A stretch of 64,000 bases of DNA from Actinomadura sp. CNU-125 (GCF_001942465.1 NZ_MKJY01000122.1:1-64000); one strand, 5' to 3'. Positions 1 through 8,800 are shown, numbered from the stretch's first letter. The notes: generated from the letters alone by a model not told the origin. Made by a program: numbers and translations.

Positions 1-2049
1 GGGCGGCGCGCCGCCGTCCGCGCGCCTCGCCCGGCTCGGGCTCCGCGCGCCCGGCGCCGGGGATCGCGGCGATCCGGCGGCGGAGGGCCTCGCCCAGCTC
101 CCTCGGCCCCTTCTGGTTGAACCGTCCCTCGAACTGGGCGACGCTCCAGCCGCGCGCCGCGGGCTTGAGCGGCACCAGCTCCGCGTTGGCGACCATCCGC
201 CCGCCGGAGTCGTACAGGCCCGCCAGCACCGACGTCCCGGACTCGGCGTCGTCGGCGTACACCAGGATGCAGTTGCCCATGTAGTCGCCCCAATCGGACA
301 GGTCCCGCGCGTTGCGCGCGAACCTGACCCGGTGGCCGCCCACCTCGGCGCCGTCCAGCGCGGCCAGCGGCGCCGGAATCGCGAACCCGCCCGTGAGGAC
401 CTCGGTCACGGCCGTCCCGGCGAGCAGCGCGTCCACGAGCTCGGGCCACGTCCGGACGCCCTTGGGCGGGGCCCCGCCGAACGCGACGAGCCGGGCGGTG
501 CCCGACACCGCCCGCGTGACCGACTCGTACCCGGGGCCCGTCTCCGGCGCGGGCTCCACCTCGTGCGTGTACCAGGGCTCGCCGGTGCCCTGCTCGGCCT
601 GCGCCCGGTCGTGGCCGTGCACCTGCGCGAGCGCGTCGATCAGGTCCACGTACCAGAGGAAGTCGCCGATGACCTCGACGGCCGCGGCGTCCCCGCCGGC
701 CGCGGCGACCCGGGCCGACAACGGTTCGCCGTCGAGCATCCGCTCCGCCCACGGCCCGATGCCCTCCCACTCCTCCGGCGGGCGCACGCCGCCGTACCCG
801 GCGCGCCGCCGCCAGTCTTCGAGCCCGAGCTCCGCCCAGCCCCGCAGCGCGGGCCCGGGCACGCGCGTGCCGTCCCGGTCGAGGATCTCCACGATGTCGC
901 GGACGGTCACCAGCGCGTAATCCCGCGCGCTCGCAAGGCGCGGGCGGACGTAACCGATGAGCCTGCTGTCCTCCGGTTTCCCGACCTGCCGGAGCAGGTC
1001 CCGCACGTAGGCGCCGGGCCGGGCCGGAAGCCCCGTCAGCCCCGGCACCCGCCGCGCGTCGTACACCGTCGCGTCGTCGACGGCCTCGTGGACGACCGCG
1101 TCCAAAAGTTTCGCGGACCGGGCCAGCCCCTCCTCGATTCCGTGGTCGGCGACCGCGACGGCCGTGCGCAGCAGCGCCGTCGCGGCGAGCGCGTCGACGA
1201 CGAGCCCGCACAGCACGGTGTGCCAGTACGAGTCGGGCGGCACCCACCGCGCGACTTCCCCCATCGACACGTCCGGGGGCCGCTCGCTCCGGAGATGCCG
1301 CAGGACCCGCTCGTCCGCGAAATGGCTGCGCCGCGCGATCAGGTCCGCCATGCGATCGCGGCGGGACTGCGTCGCCTGGCGGCGCGCCCGGCGCGCCTCC
1401 TCGATCCGCCCGTCCACCACCCGTCCCCACAGGTCGAGGACGAGGTCCAGCCTGCGAGGACGCGGCACCGCGTCGAGCACGCGCCGCAGATCCTCGCCCA
1501 GCGCGGAGGGCGGCGTCCCGGGGATCACCGGTTCCGGCGCGTCCAATTCCAGCACCCGTTCCAGCTGCTCGGGGCCGAGCACGTCGCTCGCGGCGGACGC
1601 CAGATGCAGCGCGTCCCAGCGTCCCTCCTCGGCCGCCCGCGCCGCCGCGGCCCGACCCGCTTGGTGGCCGCCGGACCGAACAGCGCGACCATGACCGCGG
1701 CCCGGTCCCCCAGGCGCCGCGCGTCCCGCACGCCGACGGCCCGCAGCGCGGCCAGCACCGCGTCGCGCTGATCGCCGCGCTCACCGCGAGGCGTCCGGAC
1801 CGAAATCCCCCGCCGAGATCGACGCCCGCGCCCGCCGCCACGCGCCGCGTCCGCCAACAGCAGCCGCAGCGCGGCGACGGCCCGCGCGACCTCGTCGTCC
1901 GGCGCGCCCTCCGGGCCGAGCACGACCGGGCGCCGGGCCGCGCGTCCGGGCTCGTCACCCGCTCCGGCCCCGCCGCCCCCGGAACCCACGCGCACTGCTG
2001 CGCGGCCACCACGCCGCCCGCCAACCGAATAGTCATCGCCTGTCATCAT
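1..2049 (-). CDS. PcfJ-like protein, C-terminus cut by window edge, one frame break
   Basis: This gene enters at about 2049 (tandem ATG codons) and runs off the left edge, so its end is not visible. The reading changes frame near 1655-1680. Before the break it reads ...MVALFGPAA; after it the minus strand continues as ARAAEEGRWDALHLASAAS and stays open to position 1. Near 255-300 there is a Cys-centred motif WGDYMGNCILVYADD, followed near 110-150 by W-S-V-A-Q-F-E-G-R-F-N. That Cys motif plus W..QF.G.FN pattern is what I associate with PcfJ-like proteins, named from a conjugative plasmid but also found on chromosomes with unknown role. The first 60 or so residues are Gly/Arg-rich and low in information, so the true start may be internal. 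No catalytic function is assigned. Confidence 0.5.
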
Positions 2050-2093
2050 CACCCGACGCTCCGGCGACTCCAAAACGATTTTCCGGCGGCGCC

Positions 2094-2402
2094 TTATTCG
2101 GAATTCATCGGAAAGAACCGCTCCGAGAGCGCCATCCACGAAGCGAACGCGAGATAACCCGTCTCGAAGGCCACGAGATCGCGATCCCAGCGGGGCTCGT
2201 CCTTCCCCTTCCGCGCCAGCCGCAGCAGCACCACGCCACCGGCGAGGTTGAGACCCGCCCAAACCCCGTTGGTCACGGCGCCCGACCCCCTTCCCGCCAG
2301 CGGCGTCATATGCTCGCGACCGCTGACCGCGCTCGCGAAATGGGGGGCGCCGTTGGCGACCAGCACCCCGGCGAAGAACGACTGCACACGCGACGACTTC
2401 AT
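2094..2402 (-). CDS. Small three-helix membrane protein
   Basis: 102 residues, starting at an ATG. Three hydrophobic stretches are visible at about residues 6-22, 42-62 and 75-95, separated by a charged loop RKGKDEPRWDRD, so it is probably an integral membrane protein with a short cytoplasmic C-terminus ending FFPMNSE. I do not recognise a named family, but the regular helix pattern and actinobacterial codon usage support a real gene. It lies 44 bp beyond the start of the PcfJ-like gene on the same strand, so the two may be co-transcribed. Function unknown. Confidence 0.7.
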   Translation of the reverse strand: MKSSRVQSFFAGVLVANGAPHFASAVSGREHMTPLAGRGSGAVTNGVWAGLNLAGGVVLLRLARKGKDEPRWDRDLVAFETGYLAFASWMALSERFFPMNSE

Positions 2403-2542
2403 GCCGCGATGCTAATGCAGCGGACTCCCGTCGAACTCCGCGAGCAGATCACGGCGACCGCCGAGAACGGCGACGGCCACCGCGACCTGCAGTTCTTCGC
2501 GCGACCTGCTGCGCGTACCGGGCCGCGCCCGTGCCGTCCGGC

Positions 2543-2752
2543 CTACGTCCGGCCGGCGAGGGTGTGGGCGACCAGGGCGTTGGCGTGGCCGTGCCCGAGG
2601 CCGTGCTCGGACTTGAGCCAGGAGACCAGTTCCATGTGCCTGGTCAGGGCCGAGGCGTCGATGAGGTCTATCCATTCCTGGACGGGACGCCCGTATTTGG
2701 TCTCGATCGAGGGAAAATAGCTGGCGGGGTCGCCCTTGGCCGGTGCGGTCAT
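2543..2752 (-). CDS. DUF4287 domain protein
   Basis: 69 residues from the ATG at 2752 (MTAPAKGDPASYFPSIETKYG). The body, with W-I-D-L-I and H-G-L-G-H-G-H-A-N-A-L, is typical of the short helical DUF4287 family, often encoded next to DUF5655 or stress-related genes. A longer upstream reading exists, but it overlaps the neighbouring hydrolase and is Pro/Ser/Arg-rich, so the internal ATG was chosen. It lies 28 bp downstream of the alpha/beta hydrolase and is the third gene of the small operon starting at 4205. Its biochemical role is not established. Confidence 0.8.
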   Translation of the reverse strand: MTAPAKGDPASYFPSIETKYGRPVQEWIDLIDASALTRHMELVSWLKSEHGLGHGHANALVAHTLAGRT

Positions 2753-2780
2753 GTTCAGACTCCGTTTCTGCCGGTGAAGG

Positions 2781-3632
2781 TCAGGCCGTGCGGACGAGTT
2801 CGGTGTGGACGATGTCGGCGCAGGCGGCCGCGTCGAGGGCGAGTCCCTGGTGGTCGCCGGGAAAGGCCAGCGGCTCGACCCCGAGCCGGTCGGCCAGAAC
2901 ACGGGCCGACAGGGCGGGGACACCGTCGCCCGAGGCCGCCCCGACGCCCACCACGACCGGCACCCGCGCCTCGCGCAGCGTGTCGAGGTCGGGTGTGAAG
3001 CGCAGTACCGGCAGCAGCACGTGGGACAGGAAGAAGTCGAGATTGCCCTGGATGCGGCCCATCATCTCCAGCGCCTCGGGCGGCATCTGGGACGGGTCGG
3101 GCATCGCCGGGGGCGCGGCGTTCTCCCCGTCGACGGTGGCGATGAACTTGCCCATCGCCGCCCCGGCGCCGTGGTCGCGGTAGGTGTCGCCCACGTCCTG
3201 GAAGGCGGCCCGCCACCGGTCGCGGTCGGGCAGCAGTTCGGGCAGCGGCGGTTCGTGCACGACCAAGGAACGGACCTGTTCGGGGTGGCGGGCGGCCAAG
3301 GCCAGGGCGGTGAGGGCACCGCCGCTGTTGCCCAGCACGTGGGCGGGCTCGTCCCCCAAGGCGGCGAGCAGCCGGTGGGCGTCGTCGGCGAAGACCGCGA
3401 CGTCGGTGTCGGCGGGCGGCCCGGTCAGGGTGCTGCGGGACAGTCCGCGCTGGTCGTAGGTGACCACGGTGTAGCGGTCGGCCAGCACGGACGCCAGTCC
3501 GGCCAGCGCGCCGGCGTCGGCGGGCGCGCCCGGGATCATCAGCAGCAACGGCCCGGCGCCCCGGACCTCGTAGTGCAGGCGCGCGCCGGGCACCTGAAGC
3601 GTCTTGGTCTCGACCTTGATCTGAACATTCAT
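2781..3632 (-). CDS. Alpha/beta hydrolase
   Basis: 283 residues with the alpha/beta hydrolase layout: strand and oxyanion region LLLMIPGAPADAG (residues 29-41), a YDQRGLSRS turn (59-67), nucleophile elbow G-N-S-G-G with Ser103, and a C-terminal His at about 261 in FPGDHQG. The substrate cannot be read from sequence; esterase or lactonase activity is plausible. It is the second gene of a three-gene operon (RibD-like, hydrolase, DUF4287) with 33 bp and 28 bp gaps, divergent from a TetR regulator whose operator sites lie in the shared promoter. That suggests an inducible response to a small molecule. Confidence 0.85.
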   Translation of the reverse strand: MNVQIKVETKTLQVPGARLHYEVRGAGPLLLMIPGAPADAGALAGLASVLADRYTVVTYDQRGLSRSTLTGPPADTDVAVFADDAHRLLAALGDEPAHVLGNSGGALTALALAARHPEQVRSLVVHEPPLPELLPDRDRWRAAFQDVGDTYRDHGAGAAMGKFIATVDGENAAPPAMPDPSQMPPEALEMMGRIQGNLDFFLSHVLLPVLRFTPDLDTLREARVPVVVGVGAASGDGVPALSARVLADRLGVEPLAFPGDHQGLALDAAACADIVHTELVRTA

Positions 3633-3665
3633 GGTGTGTTCCGTTCTCTCTCGAAGGGGGGTGGA

Positions 3666-4205
3666 TCAGGCGGGCCGGTAGGTCAGGTCCAGGACGCCGT
3701 TGGCGAAGGTCGCCGAGCGGGCCAGCTCCAGCGGGACCGGCGCGGTCCCTTCGGGGAACAGGCGCATGCCGGTGCCGACCACCAACGGGTGGACCAGCAG
3801 CCGCAGCTCGTCCAGCAGACCGGCGGCCAGGAGCATGCGCACCAGGCCGACGCTGCCCGACACCGCGATCGTCCCGCCGGGCCGGTCCTTGAGCTCCTTG
3901 ACCGCCACGGTCGCGTCGCCCTCGATCAGGGTGGAGTTGTGCCATGCGACCCGATCCAGGGTCGTGGAGGCCACGACCTTGCGGATGCCGTTGATTGCCT
4001 CGGCCATCTCTCCGGTCCGGTGCGGCCACACCGCGGCGAACGCCTCGTAGGTGACCCGGCCCAGCAGCAGCGTGTCGGCCTCGGCGTACATCCCGCCCAC
4101 CGCCGCGCCCATCTCCTCGCTCAGGTAGGGGAAGTGCCACCTCTCCGGCGCCTCCACCACTCCGTCCAGCGAGACGAACAGCCCAGCCACGATCTTCCGG
4201 CTCAT
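3666..4205 (-). CDS. Dihydrofolate reductase-like (RibD C-terminal) family protein
   Basis: 179 residues. The start MSRKIVAGLFVSLDGVVEAP is the classic opening of RibD_C/DHFR-like small reductases. Further family marks are LLLGRVTYEAFAAVWP, the strand KVVAST, the nucleotide-binding segment GGTIAVSGSVGLVRMLLAAG and the closing LVHPLVVGTGMRLFPEG. Proteins of this type bind NADPH, but most stand-alone actinobacterial copies have no assigned substrate. First gene of the operon transcribed away from the TetR gene at 4315; the tandem operator lies directly upstream. Confidence 0.88.
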   Translation of the reverse strand: MSRKIVAGLFVSLDGVVEAPERWHFPYLSEEMGAAVGGMYAEADTLLLGRVTYEAFAAVWPHRTGEMAEAINGIRKVVASTTLDRVAWHNSTLIEGDATVAVKELKDRPGGTIAVSGSVGLVRMLLAAGLLDELRLLVHPLVVGTGMRLFPEGTAPVPLELARSATFANGVLDLTYRPA

Positions 4206-4234
4206 GCCAATACCTCCTGAACAGGGAAAACGCT

Positions 4235-4253
4235 ATGTGGATGCCGTCCACAT
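4235..4253. promoter_or_regulatory. Operator copy 1 for the TetR regulator
   Basis: Perfect palindrome ATGTGGATGCCGTCCACAT with 7-bp arms and a 5-bp centre. It starts 30 bp upstream of the RibD-like gene start. Its core GTGGAYGCYGTCCAC recurs 47 bp away. Confidence 0.75.
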
Positions 4254-4283
4254 CGGAGCGTGGAAGGATCATGGCATACTCAT

Positions 4284-4298
4284 GTGGACGCTGTCCAC
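4284..4298. promoter_or_regulatory. Operator copy 2 for the TetR regulator
   Basis: GTGGACGCTGTCCAC has the same core as the first site with only the two Y positions changed. It ends 16 bp before the TetR start codon, overlapping where the TetR leader must lie. This is consistent with autoregulation plus control of the divergent operon. Confidence 0.75.
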
Positions 4299-4314
4299 TT
4301 GAAAGGTCACGGTC

Positions 4315-4968
4315 ATGCCCGAGCCCTCCGGCAAGCCCACCCGCGACACCTACCGCCACGGCAACCTGCACCAGGCGCTCCTGGAGGCGGGCACCGAACT
4401 GGCCCGCGCGGGCGGCCCGGACTCGATCGCCCTGCGCGAGGCCACCCGGCGGGCCGGCGTCGCCCCCAACGCCGCCTACCGGCACTTCCCCAACCGCGAC
4501 GCCCTCGTACAGGCGATCTCCCTCCAGGCCATGGCCGAACTGGCCCATGCCATGGAAGAGGACCTCGCCGCCCTCGCCCCGGCCGACGATCCGGCCCGGG
4601 CCGCCCGCGCCCGCTTCCGCGCCGTCGGCACCGGCTACCTGCGCTTCGCCCGTACCGAACCCGGTCTCTTCCGCGCCGCCTTCTACGTCCCCGACGACAT
4701 GACCCGAGCCCAGGCCGCCGCCTCCGCCGGACAGGGCGGCCTGACCCCGTTCCAACTGCTCGGCGCCGCCCTGGACGACCTGCTCGCCTGCGGCCTCATG
4801 CCCTCCGAACGCCGCCCCGGGGCCGAGTTCCTGGTCTGGTCGTGCGTGCACGGCCTGGCGGTCCTGCTCATCGACGGCCCCCTGCGCGGACTCCCCGACG
4901 ACCTCGCCGGCCCGGCCGTGCACGACCTGATCGACCTCGTCGAAAAGGGCCTGCGACCAGACGCCTGA
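4315..4968 (+). CDS. TetR family regulator with WHG-type C-terminal domain
   Basis: 217 residues. N-terminal TetR helix-turn-helix at about residues 17-65 (LHQALLEAGTEL ... ALREATRRAGVAPNAAYRHF), then a ligand-binding half with FARTEPGLFRAAFYV, SVHGLAVLL-like helices and a charged C-terminus, resembling the TetR_C_13/WHG group. The start ATG is preceded by AAAGG at a suitable distance. The gene is divergent from the RibD-like operon, and two near-identical palindromes lie in the 109-bp gap, so self-repression and repression of that operon are the likely jobs. The effector is unknown. Confidence 0.9.
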   Translation: MPEPSGKPTRDTYRHGNLHQALLEAGTELARAGGPDSIALREATRRAGVAPNAAYRHFPNRDALVQAISLQAMAELAHAMEEDLAALAPADDPARAARARFRAVGTGYLRFARTEPGLFRAAFYVPDDMTRAQAAASAGQGGLTPFQLLGAALDDLLACGLMPSERRPGAEFLVWSCVHGLAVLLIDGPLRGLPDDLAGPAVHDLIDLVEKGLRPDA

Positions 4969-5960
4969 CGGGGACGGGCGCCCATGCGGTCGTTGCCGCA
5001 CGAGAAGCACGTCCTCGGTGCCGCAGCCGAGATCGCACCGGAGCGGCACCGTGGCGAATCTTCCGGAGAACCGCGGCGGAGGGCGGGACGCAGGCAAACC
5101 CAGGCATCGTCGAAACGGTGCTTCTCGTCGGCCCGGAGGCTCGCCCGAGTCCACCAGCGGAAGCCGTCCGTGTCGTCGACGCGCGATGGATCAGTCGTCA
5201 GGACGTCCCGCGCCTCCTCGGGCGGGACCTCCTCCAGCCGCACCGGCTTGCCGACGAGCCCGATGGCCGGAGGGCCGCCGTCGCCGCTCAGCCGCGTCTC
5301 GGGGGTGACCAGCCCGGACAGGCGGTACACCCGCCAGCCGCGCCAGGTCGGCGTGCTGGCCAGGACGAGGTGGGGGCGGCGCCAGGCGACGAACGCGGCT
5401 CCGCGGTCGCCGACCGCGTGGACGAGCACCGTGTCCACGTGCCGTCCCAGCCGGGTGGCGACCCGACCGGCCACGGGGATCGGGTTGCCGAAGCTCCCGG
5501 TCACCCGGTAGAGCCCCGCGTCGTGCTCGACGTCCAGTCTCTCCGCCGCCAACTCGTCGATGGCCGGAGCGAGCGGATCGGCGGCGAGGTCCACCAGGCG
5601 TTCGTACTCCCCGCGGCCGAGGACGCGCGCGCGGGCGACGCGCGCCGGGACGAGGAGGCTCCCGGCCGGTTCGGGCCTCGCCCCCGCGATCCGCACCCGG
5701 ACGGCGTCCCAGGTGCGGGCGGCGAGCAGGTCGTGCGGACCGCCGCCGGTCGGCGACACACCGCCGCGCAGCAGCCCCATGCAGACCGCGGTCAGCGCCG
5801 TCACGTGCTCCACCGCCTCGTCCGGAAGCTCGTCGGCCGGTTCGGGGACCAGCCCGCGGGCGAGGCGCGCCATCGGCGCGCGCCACGACTCGTCGCCGGT
5901 CTCCCAGACGCCCCGCGCGAGCAGCCGGACGAACCGGCGGGCGAGCAGGACCCGCATCAT
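4683..5960 (-). CDS. Hypothetical protein, both ends uncertain
   Basis: A long open frame with protein-like sequence from MMRVLLARRFVRLLARG to about ...LRADEKHRFDDAW (down to about 5100). It is rich in short repeats of Arg-Val and Asp/Glu pairs and has no motif I recognise. Below about 5000 the frame lies antisense to the TetR gene and turns into Ser/Arg/Pro-rich sequence typical of a shadow, so the genuine C-terminus is probably near 4980-5100, with the stop hidden by an indel. There is no ribosome-binding site before the ATG pair at 5957-5960. It could also be the continuation of the cyclic-nucleotide-binding fragment just upstream. Function unknown. Confidence 0.4.
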   Translation of the reverse strand: MMRVLLARRFVRLLARGVWETGDESWRAPMARLARGLVPEPADELPDEAVEHVTALTAVCMGLLRGGVSPTGGGPHDLLAARTWDAVRVRIAGARPEPAGSLLVPARVARARVLGRGEYERLVDLAADPLAPAIDELAAERLDVEHDAGLYRVTGSFGNPIPVAGRVATRLGRHVDTVLVHAVGDRGAAFVAWRRPHLVLASTPTWRGWRVYRLSGLVTPETRLSGDGGPPAIGLVGKPVRLEEVPPEEARDVLTTDPSRVDDTDGFRWWTRASLRADEKHRFDDAWVCLRPALRRGSPEDSPRCRSGAISAAAPRTCFSCGNDRMGARPRQASGRRPFSTRSIRSCTAGPARSSGSPRRGPSMSRTARPCTHDQTRNSAPGRRSEGMRPQASRSSRAAPSSWNGVRPPCPAEAAAWARVMSSGT

Positions 5961-6083
5961 GATCGGCGCCGGCGCTGCCGGTGAGGGCGTGCCACCGACC
6001 GCCGATGGACCATTCCAGGAGCTTGCCGTGCCGGGGCCGCCGCTCGGCGAGCGACCGCAGCTCGACGTCCCGTACGCCGAACA

Positions 6084-6218
6084 CGCCCAGACGTGGTCGG
6101 CCATCTCGCCTTCGCGCCAGAGGATCTCTCCACTGGAGAAGCGGGCGACCGTCGCCGCCGCGCGGAAGGCGTCCCGCTCGACGGTGGTGAGGCTCGCCCA
6201 GAAACGGCCGCCCAGCAC
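6084..6218 (-). pseudogene. Cyclic-nucleotide-binding (Crp-like) domain remnant
   Basis: From GTG at 6218 the reading FWASLTTVERDAFRAAATVA, then FSSGEILWREGEMADHVW, is the opening of a cNMP-binding regulator. After about 45 residues the homology stops, and the sequence continues in other frames without the rest of the beta-roll or a DNA-binding helix. The GTG sits only 5 bp from a strong hairpin and has no ribosome-binding site. I read this as a truncated remnant, or the damaged N-terminus of the gene that follows. Confidence 0.45.
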
Positions 6219-6222
6219 GATC

Positions 6223-6253
6223 GGGAGCCCCGCCGGGAACCGGCGGGGCTCCC
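6223..6253. terminator. Strong hairpin, likely terminator of the Imm32-like gene
   Basis: Two perfect 14-bp arms (GGGAGCCCCGCCGG and its complement) around a GAA loop. It lies about 95 bp past the stop of the minus-strand gene at 6349. No T-run follows, as is common for actinomycete terminators. Confidence 0.65.
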
Positions 6254-6348
6254 GCGTTCCGACCGCGGGCGTGACGGGGCTCGGCGCCCTCGGCGAGAGC
6301 CGACCGGTGCGGCGGGGCCGTAGGCGAATGCGGCACCCCGACGGGTCG

Positions 6349-6609
6349 TCAGTGGCGTTCGAGTATCAGGTCGCTGGACGAGTCGATCTCCTGCCCGGCG
6401 GTCAGGTGGACGTGCGCGCCGGGGGAAACGCCCTCCTGCGCCAGGGTCAGCAGATGGCGCGCCAGGGAGATCAGCCCCTCCCGGTTGGCGGCCACGACCA
6501 CCTCTCCGGCCTCGACCCCGACCGATATCTCATACCCGTCGTCCCAGCCGAACGTCGGCCCCGCACCGCGCGTAGAAGGCGGGTCCACCTCAATGAGCCA
6601 CTGCGTCAC
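6349..6609 (-). CDS. Imm32-like immunity family protein
   Basis: 86 residues from GTG at 6609, preceded by a G-rich Shine-Dalgarno region (GGGAGTGG). The sequence contains EVVVAANREGLISLARHLLTLAQ, then GVSPGAHVHL and a C-terminal SSSDLILERH. The GL.SLARHLL.LAQ.GV..GAH.HL pattern is what I associate with Imm32-type proteins of actinomycetes, which are often encoded without a visible toxin partner. A longer upstream frame exists but is Arg-rich and lacks homology, so the internal GTG was preferred. No toxin gene was found beside it. Immunity function is inferred from family only. Confidence 0.65.
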   Translation of the reverse strand: MTQWLIEVDPPSTRGAGPTFGWDDGYEISVGVEAGEVVVAANREGLISLARHLLTLAQEGVSPGAHVHLTAGQEIDSSSDLILERH

Positions 6610-7017
6610 GTCCCACTCTCCCACCCCGAGATCACCGGAAAAGACATTAGAACACCCGCGACGCCGCAGGGTTGCCGCTCCCCCCGGCGCAAGGAACGCC
6701 ATATGGGAGCACCTTAGAACCCTCGATCCGCAACCCGAATTCTCATTGGGGAATTCCAACACCACGGCCCTTTCCTCGTGACGTGAGGTCGGCGCGGCAT
6801 CCGGCTCGCCTGCGACGGGGCCGCGGCGTCGGCATTTGACAAGGTCATTGCGACTGCAGTAGTCGGAGCGCGAAACGTGATTTTCGATTTCGATACCATT
6901 TCCTCGTGGTAACGATCGGGTTCCGCTGTCGCTCGGGTGGAGACCTCGGATGGATCGCGTCAAACCATCGGTGTCATCATCGCCGACTGTCCGTTAATTC
7001 CACACGAAAGGTCAAGT
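6610..7017. other. Intergenic region with candidate promoter for the BCCT gene
   Basis: No convincing gene in these 408 bp. It is less GC-rich than its surroundings. A TTGACA (6836-6841) followed after 18 bp by TAGTCG could be a weak promoter reading towards the transporter. The distance to its start is about 150 bp, so a longer leader would be implied. Confidence 0.4.
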
Positions 7018-8742
7018 ATGGCGAACCCTCCGAACGGCGGTACCGAAACGAGAGGTGATCCGAAGGGCGACCCCGCGGGCGGGCGCGGCGCGGCGGTGGT
7101 CCGCAGGCTCGGGTTGCACACGGCCCCCTCCATCTTCTTCGTCTCGGCCGGGCTGATGGTCACGTTCCTCGCCCTGGTGCTGCTGCTGCCGACGCAGATC
7201 AACGACGCCTTCACCGCGGGACGGGACTGGATCGTCACCAATCTGGGCTGGTTCTTCATCCTCGGGGTGACCGTCTGGCTGATCTTCCTGGTGTGGGTCG
7301 CGCTCAGCCGGTACGGCAACCTGCGGCTCGGCGGGGACGACAGCCGTCCCGAGTACGGGAACCTCTCATGGTTCGCGATGCTGTTCGCCGGTGGCATCGG
7401 GACCGTGCTGATGTTCTGGGGCGTCGCCGAGCCGATCTCGCACTTCGCGGGGCCGCCGCACGCCGGGGTGGAGCCGCACTCGGTCGAGGCGTCCAGGGAG
7501 GCGATGAACTTCTCCCTGTACCACCTGAGCCTTCACACGTGGGCGATCTTCACGCTGCCTGGCCTCGCGTTCGGGTTCTTCATCTACCGGTACAACCTGC
7601 CGCTGCGGGTCAGTTCGGTGTTCTACCCGTTCCTGAAGGACCGGATCCACGGACCGATCGGGAAGACGATCGACATCTTCGCCGTCCTGGGCACCCTGTT
7701 CGGGCTGGCGGTCTCGCTCGGGCTGGGCACGTCGCAGATCACGGCGGGCCTGGAGGTCCTGACTCCGCTGCCGGACAATGTCGGCACCCGGGTCGCTGTG
7801 ATCACCGTCCTCACCGCCGTCGCGGTCAGCTCGATCGTGGCGGGCCTGGACAAGGGCGTGAAGCGGCTGTCGAACCTCAACATCCTGATGGCCGTCGGGC
7901 TGATGCTGTTCGTGCTCTTCTTCGGTGACACCGTCTTCCTGCTGCGGCAGATCTTCGAGAGCACCGGACGGTACCTGGAGAGCATCGTCGGGTTGTCCCT
8001 GTGGAACGACTCGATGGCCGGCTACACCAAGGACGGCGGCTGGGGATGGCAGGGCGGCTGGACCGTCTTCTACTGGGCCTGGACGGTCACGTGGGCTCCG
8101 TTCATGGGGGTGTTCCTCGCACGCATCTCCAAGGGACGGACGATCCGGCAGTTCGTCGGCGGCGTCCTCGTGGCCCCGTCGGTCTTCACCGTGGTGTGGT
8201 TCGCAATCTTCGGCTGGTCGGCGATGCGGCTGGACGGGATCGGCGGCGACGGCGGAGGCGCACTGACGCAGAAGGTCGTCGAGGAGAAGCAGGTTCCGCT
8301 GGCGATGTTCGAGTTCTTCTCGAACTTCCCGGCGGTGACGCTGATCCAGGGCATCGCGGTCGTGGTGGTGGCGCTGTTCTTCGCGACGTCGTCGGACTCG
8401 GCGTCGCTGGTCGTGGACATGCTCTGCTCCGGCGACGAGGATCCCGGCCCGGTGCGGCAGCGGCTGTTCTGGGGGATCTCCGAGGGCATGCTGGCCGCGG
8501 CGCTGATCGTCCTCGGGGGCGATGCGGCGATCGCGGCCTTGCAGCAGGTCATCACGGTGATCGGGCTGCCGATCTTCATTCTGGCCTGCATCATGATGTT
8601 CAGTCTCGCCAAGGGGCTGAAGCAGGAGTCGCACGCGGTGTTCGCGTTGCAGTTCCGGGAGATGCAGCGGCACGCCGTGCCGGAAGACGCGCAGCCGCCC
8701 ACCGATGAGGAGGCGGTCGGCGCCTCCGCGCAGAAGTCCTGA
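7018..8742 (+). CDS. BCCT family betaine/choline/carnitine transporter
   Basis: 574 residues from the ATG at 7018 (GAAAGG 8 bp upstream). A hydrophilic N-terminus of about 30 residues precedes some twelve transmembrane segments. The family signature is clear: MFWGVAEPISHF in the fourth helix region and, at residues 347-375, GWTVFYWAWTVTWAPFMGVF followed by LARISKGRTIR. The Trp-rich signature forms the quaternary-amine binding box in this family. Uptake of glycine betaine or a related compatible solute by sodium or proton symport is the expected role. It stands alone, with a hydrolase convergent on its 3' side. Confidence 0.93.
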   Translation: MANPPNGGTETRGDPKGDPAGGRGAAVVRRLGLHTAPSIFFVSAGLMVTFLALVLLLPTQINDAFTAGRDWIVTNLGWFFILGVTVWLIFLVWVALSRYGNLRLGGDDSRPEYGNLSWFAMLFAGGIGTVLMFWGVAEPISHFAGPPHAGVEPHSVEASREAMNFSLYHLSLHTWAIFTLPGLAFGFFIYRYNLPLRVSSVFYPFLKDRIHGPIGKTIDIFAVLGTLFGLAVSLGLGTSQITAGLEVLTPLPDNVGTRVAVITVLTAVAVSSIVAGLDKGVKRLSNLNILMAVGLMLFVLFFGDTVFLLRQIFESTGRYLESIVGLSLWNDSMAGYTKDGGWGWQGGWTVFYWAWTVTWAPFMGVFLARISKGRTIRQFVGGVLVAPSVFTVVWFAIFGWSAMRLDGIGGDGGGALTQKVVEEKQVPLAMFEFFSNFPAVTLIQGIAVVVVALFFATSSDSASLVVDMLCSGDEDPGPVRQRLFWGISEGMLAAALIVLGGDAAIAALQQVITVIGLPIFILACIMMFSLAKGLKQESHAVFALQFREMQRHAVPEDAQPPTDEEAVGASAQKS

Positions 8743-8800
8743 CTCGGTGACGGACGGGGCCGGCGGCGTCCACGTCGCCGGCCCCGGGACGGTCCGTCGG

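Noticed and set aside
332..1771. Long plus-strand open frame of 479 codons
   Set aside because: Arg/His/Pro-rich composition with no motif; it is antisense to the PcfJ-like reading, which has ordered motifs.
2755..5154. Minus-strand open frame of about 800 codons
   Set aside because: Runs across several real genes in the wrong frame; composition is Gly/Arg-rich and no family is recognisable.
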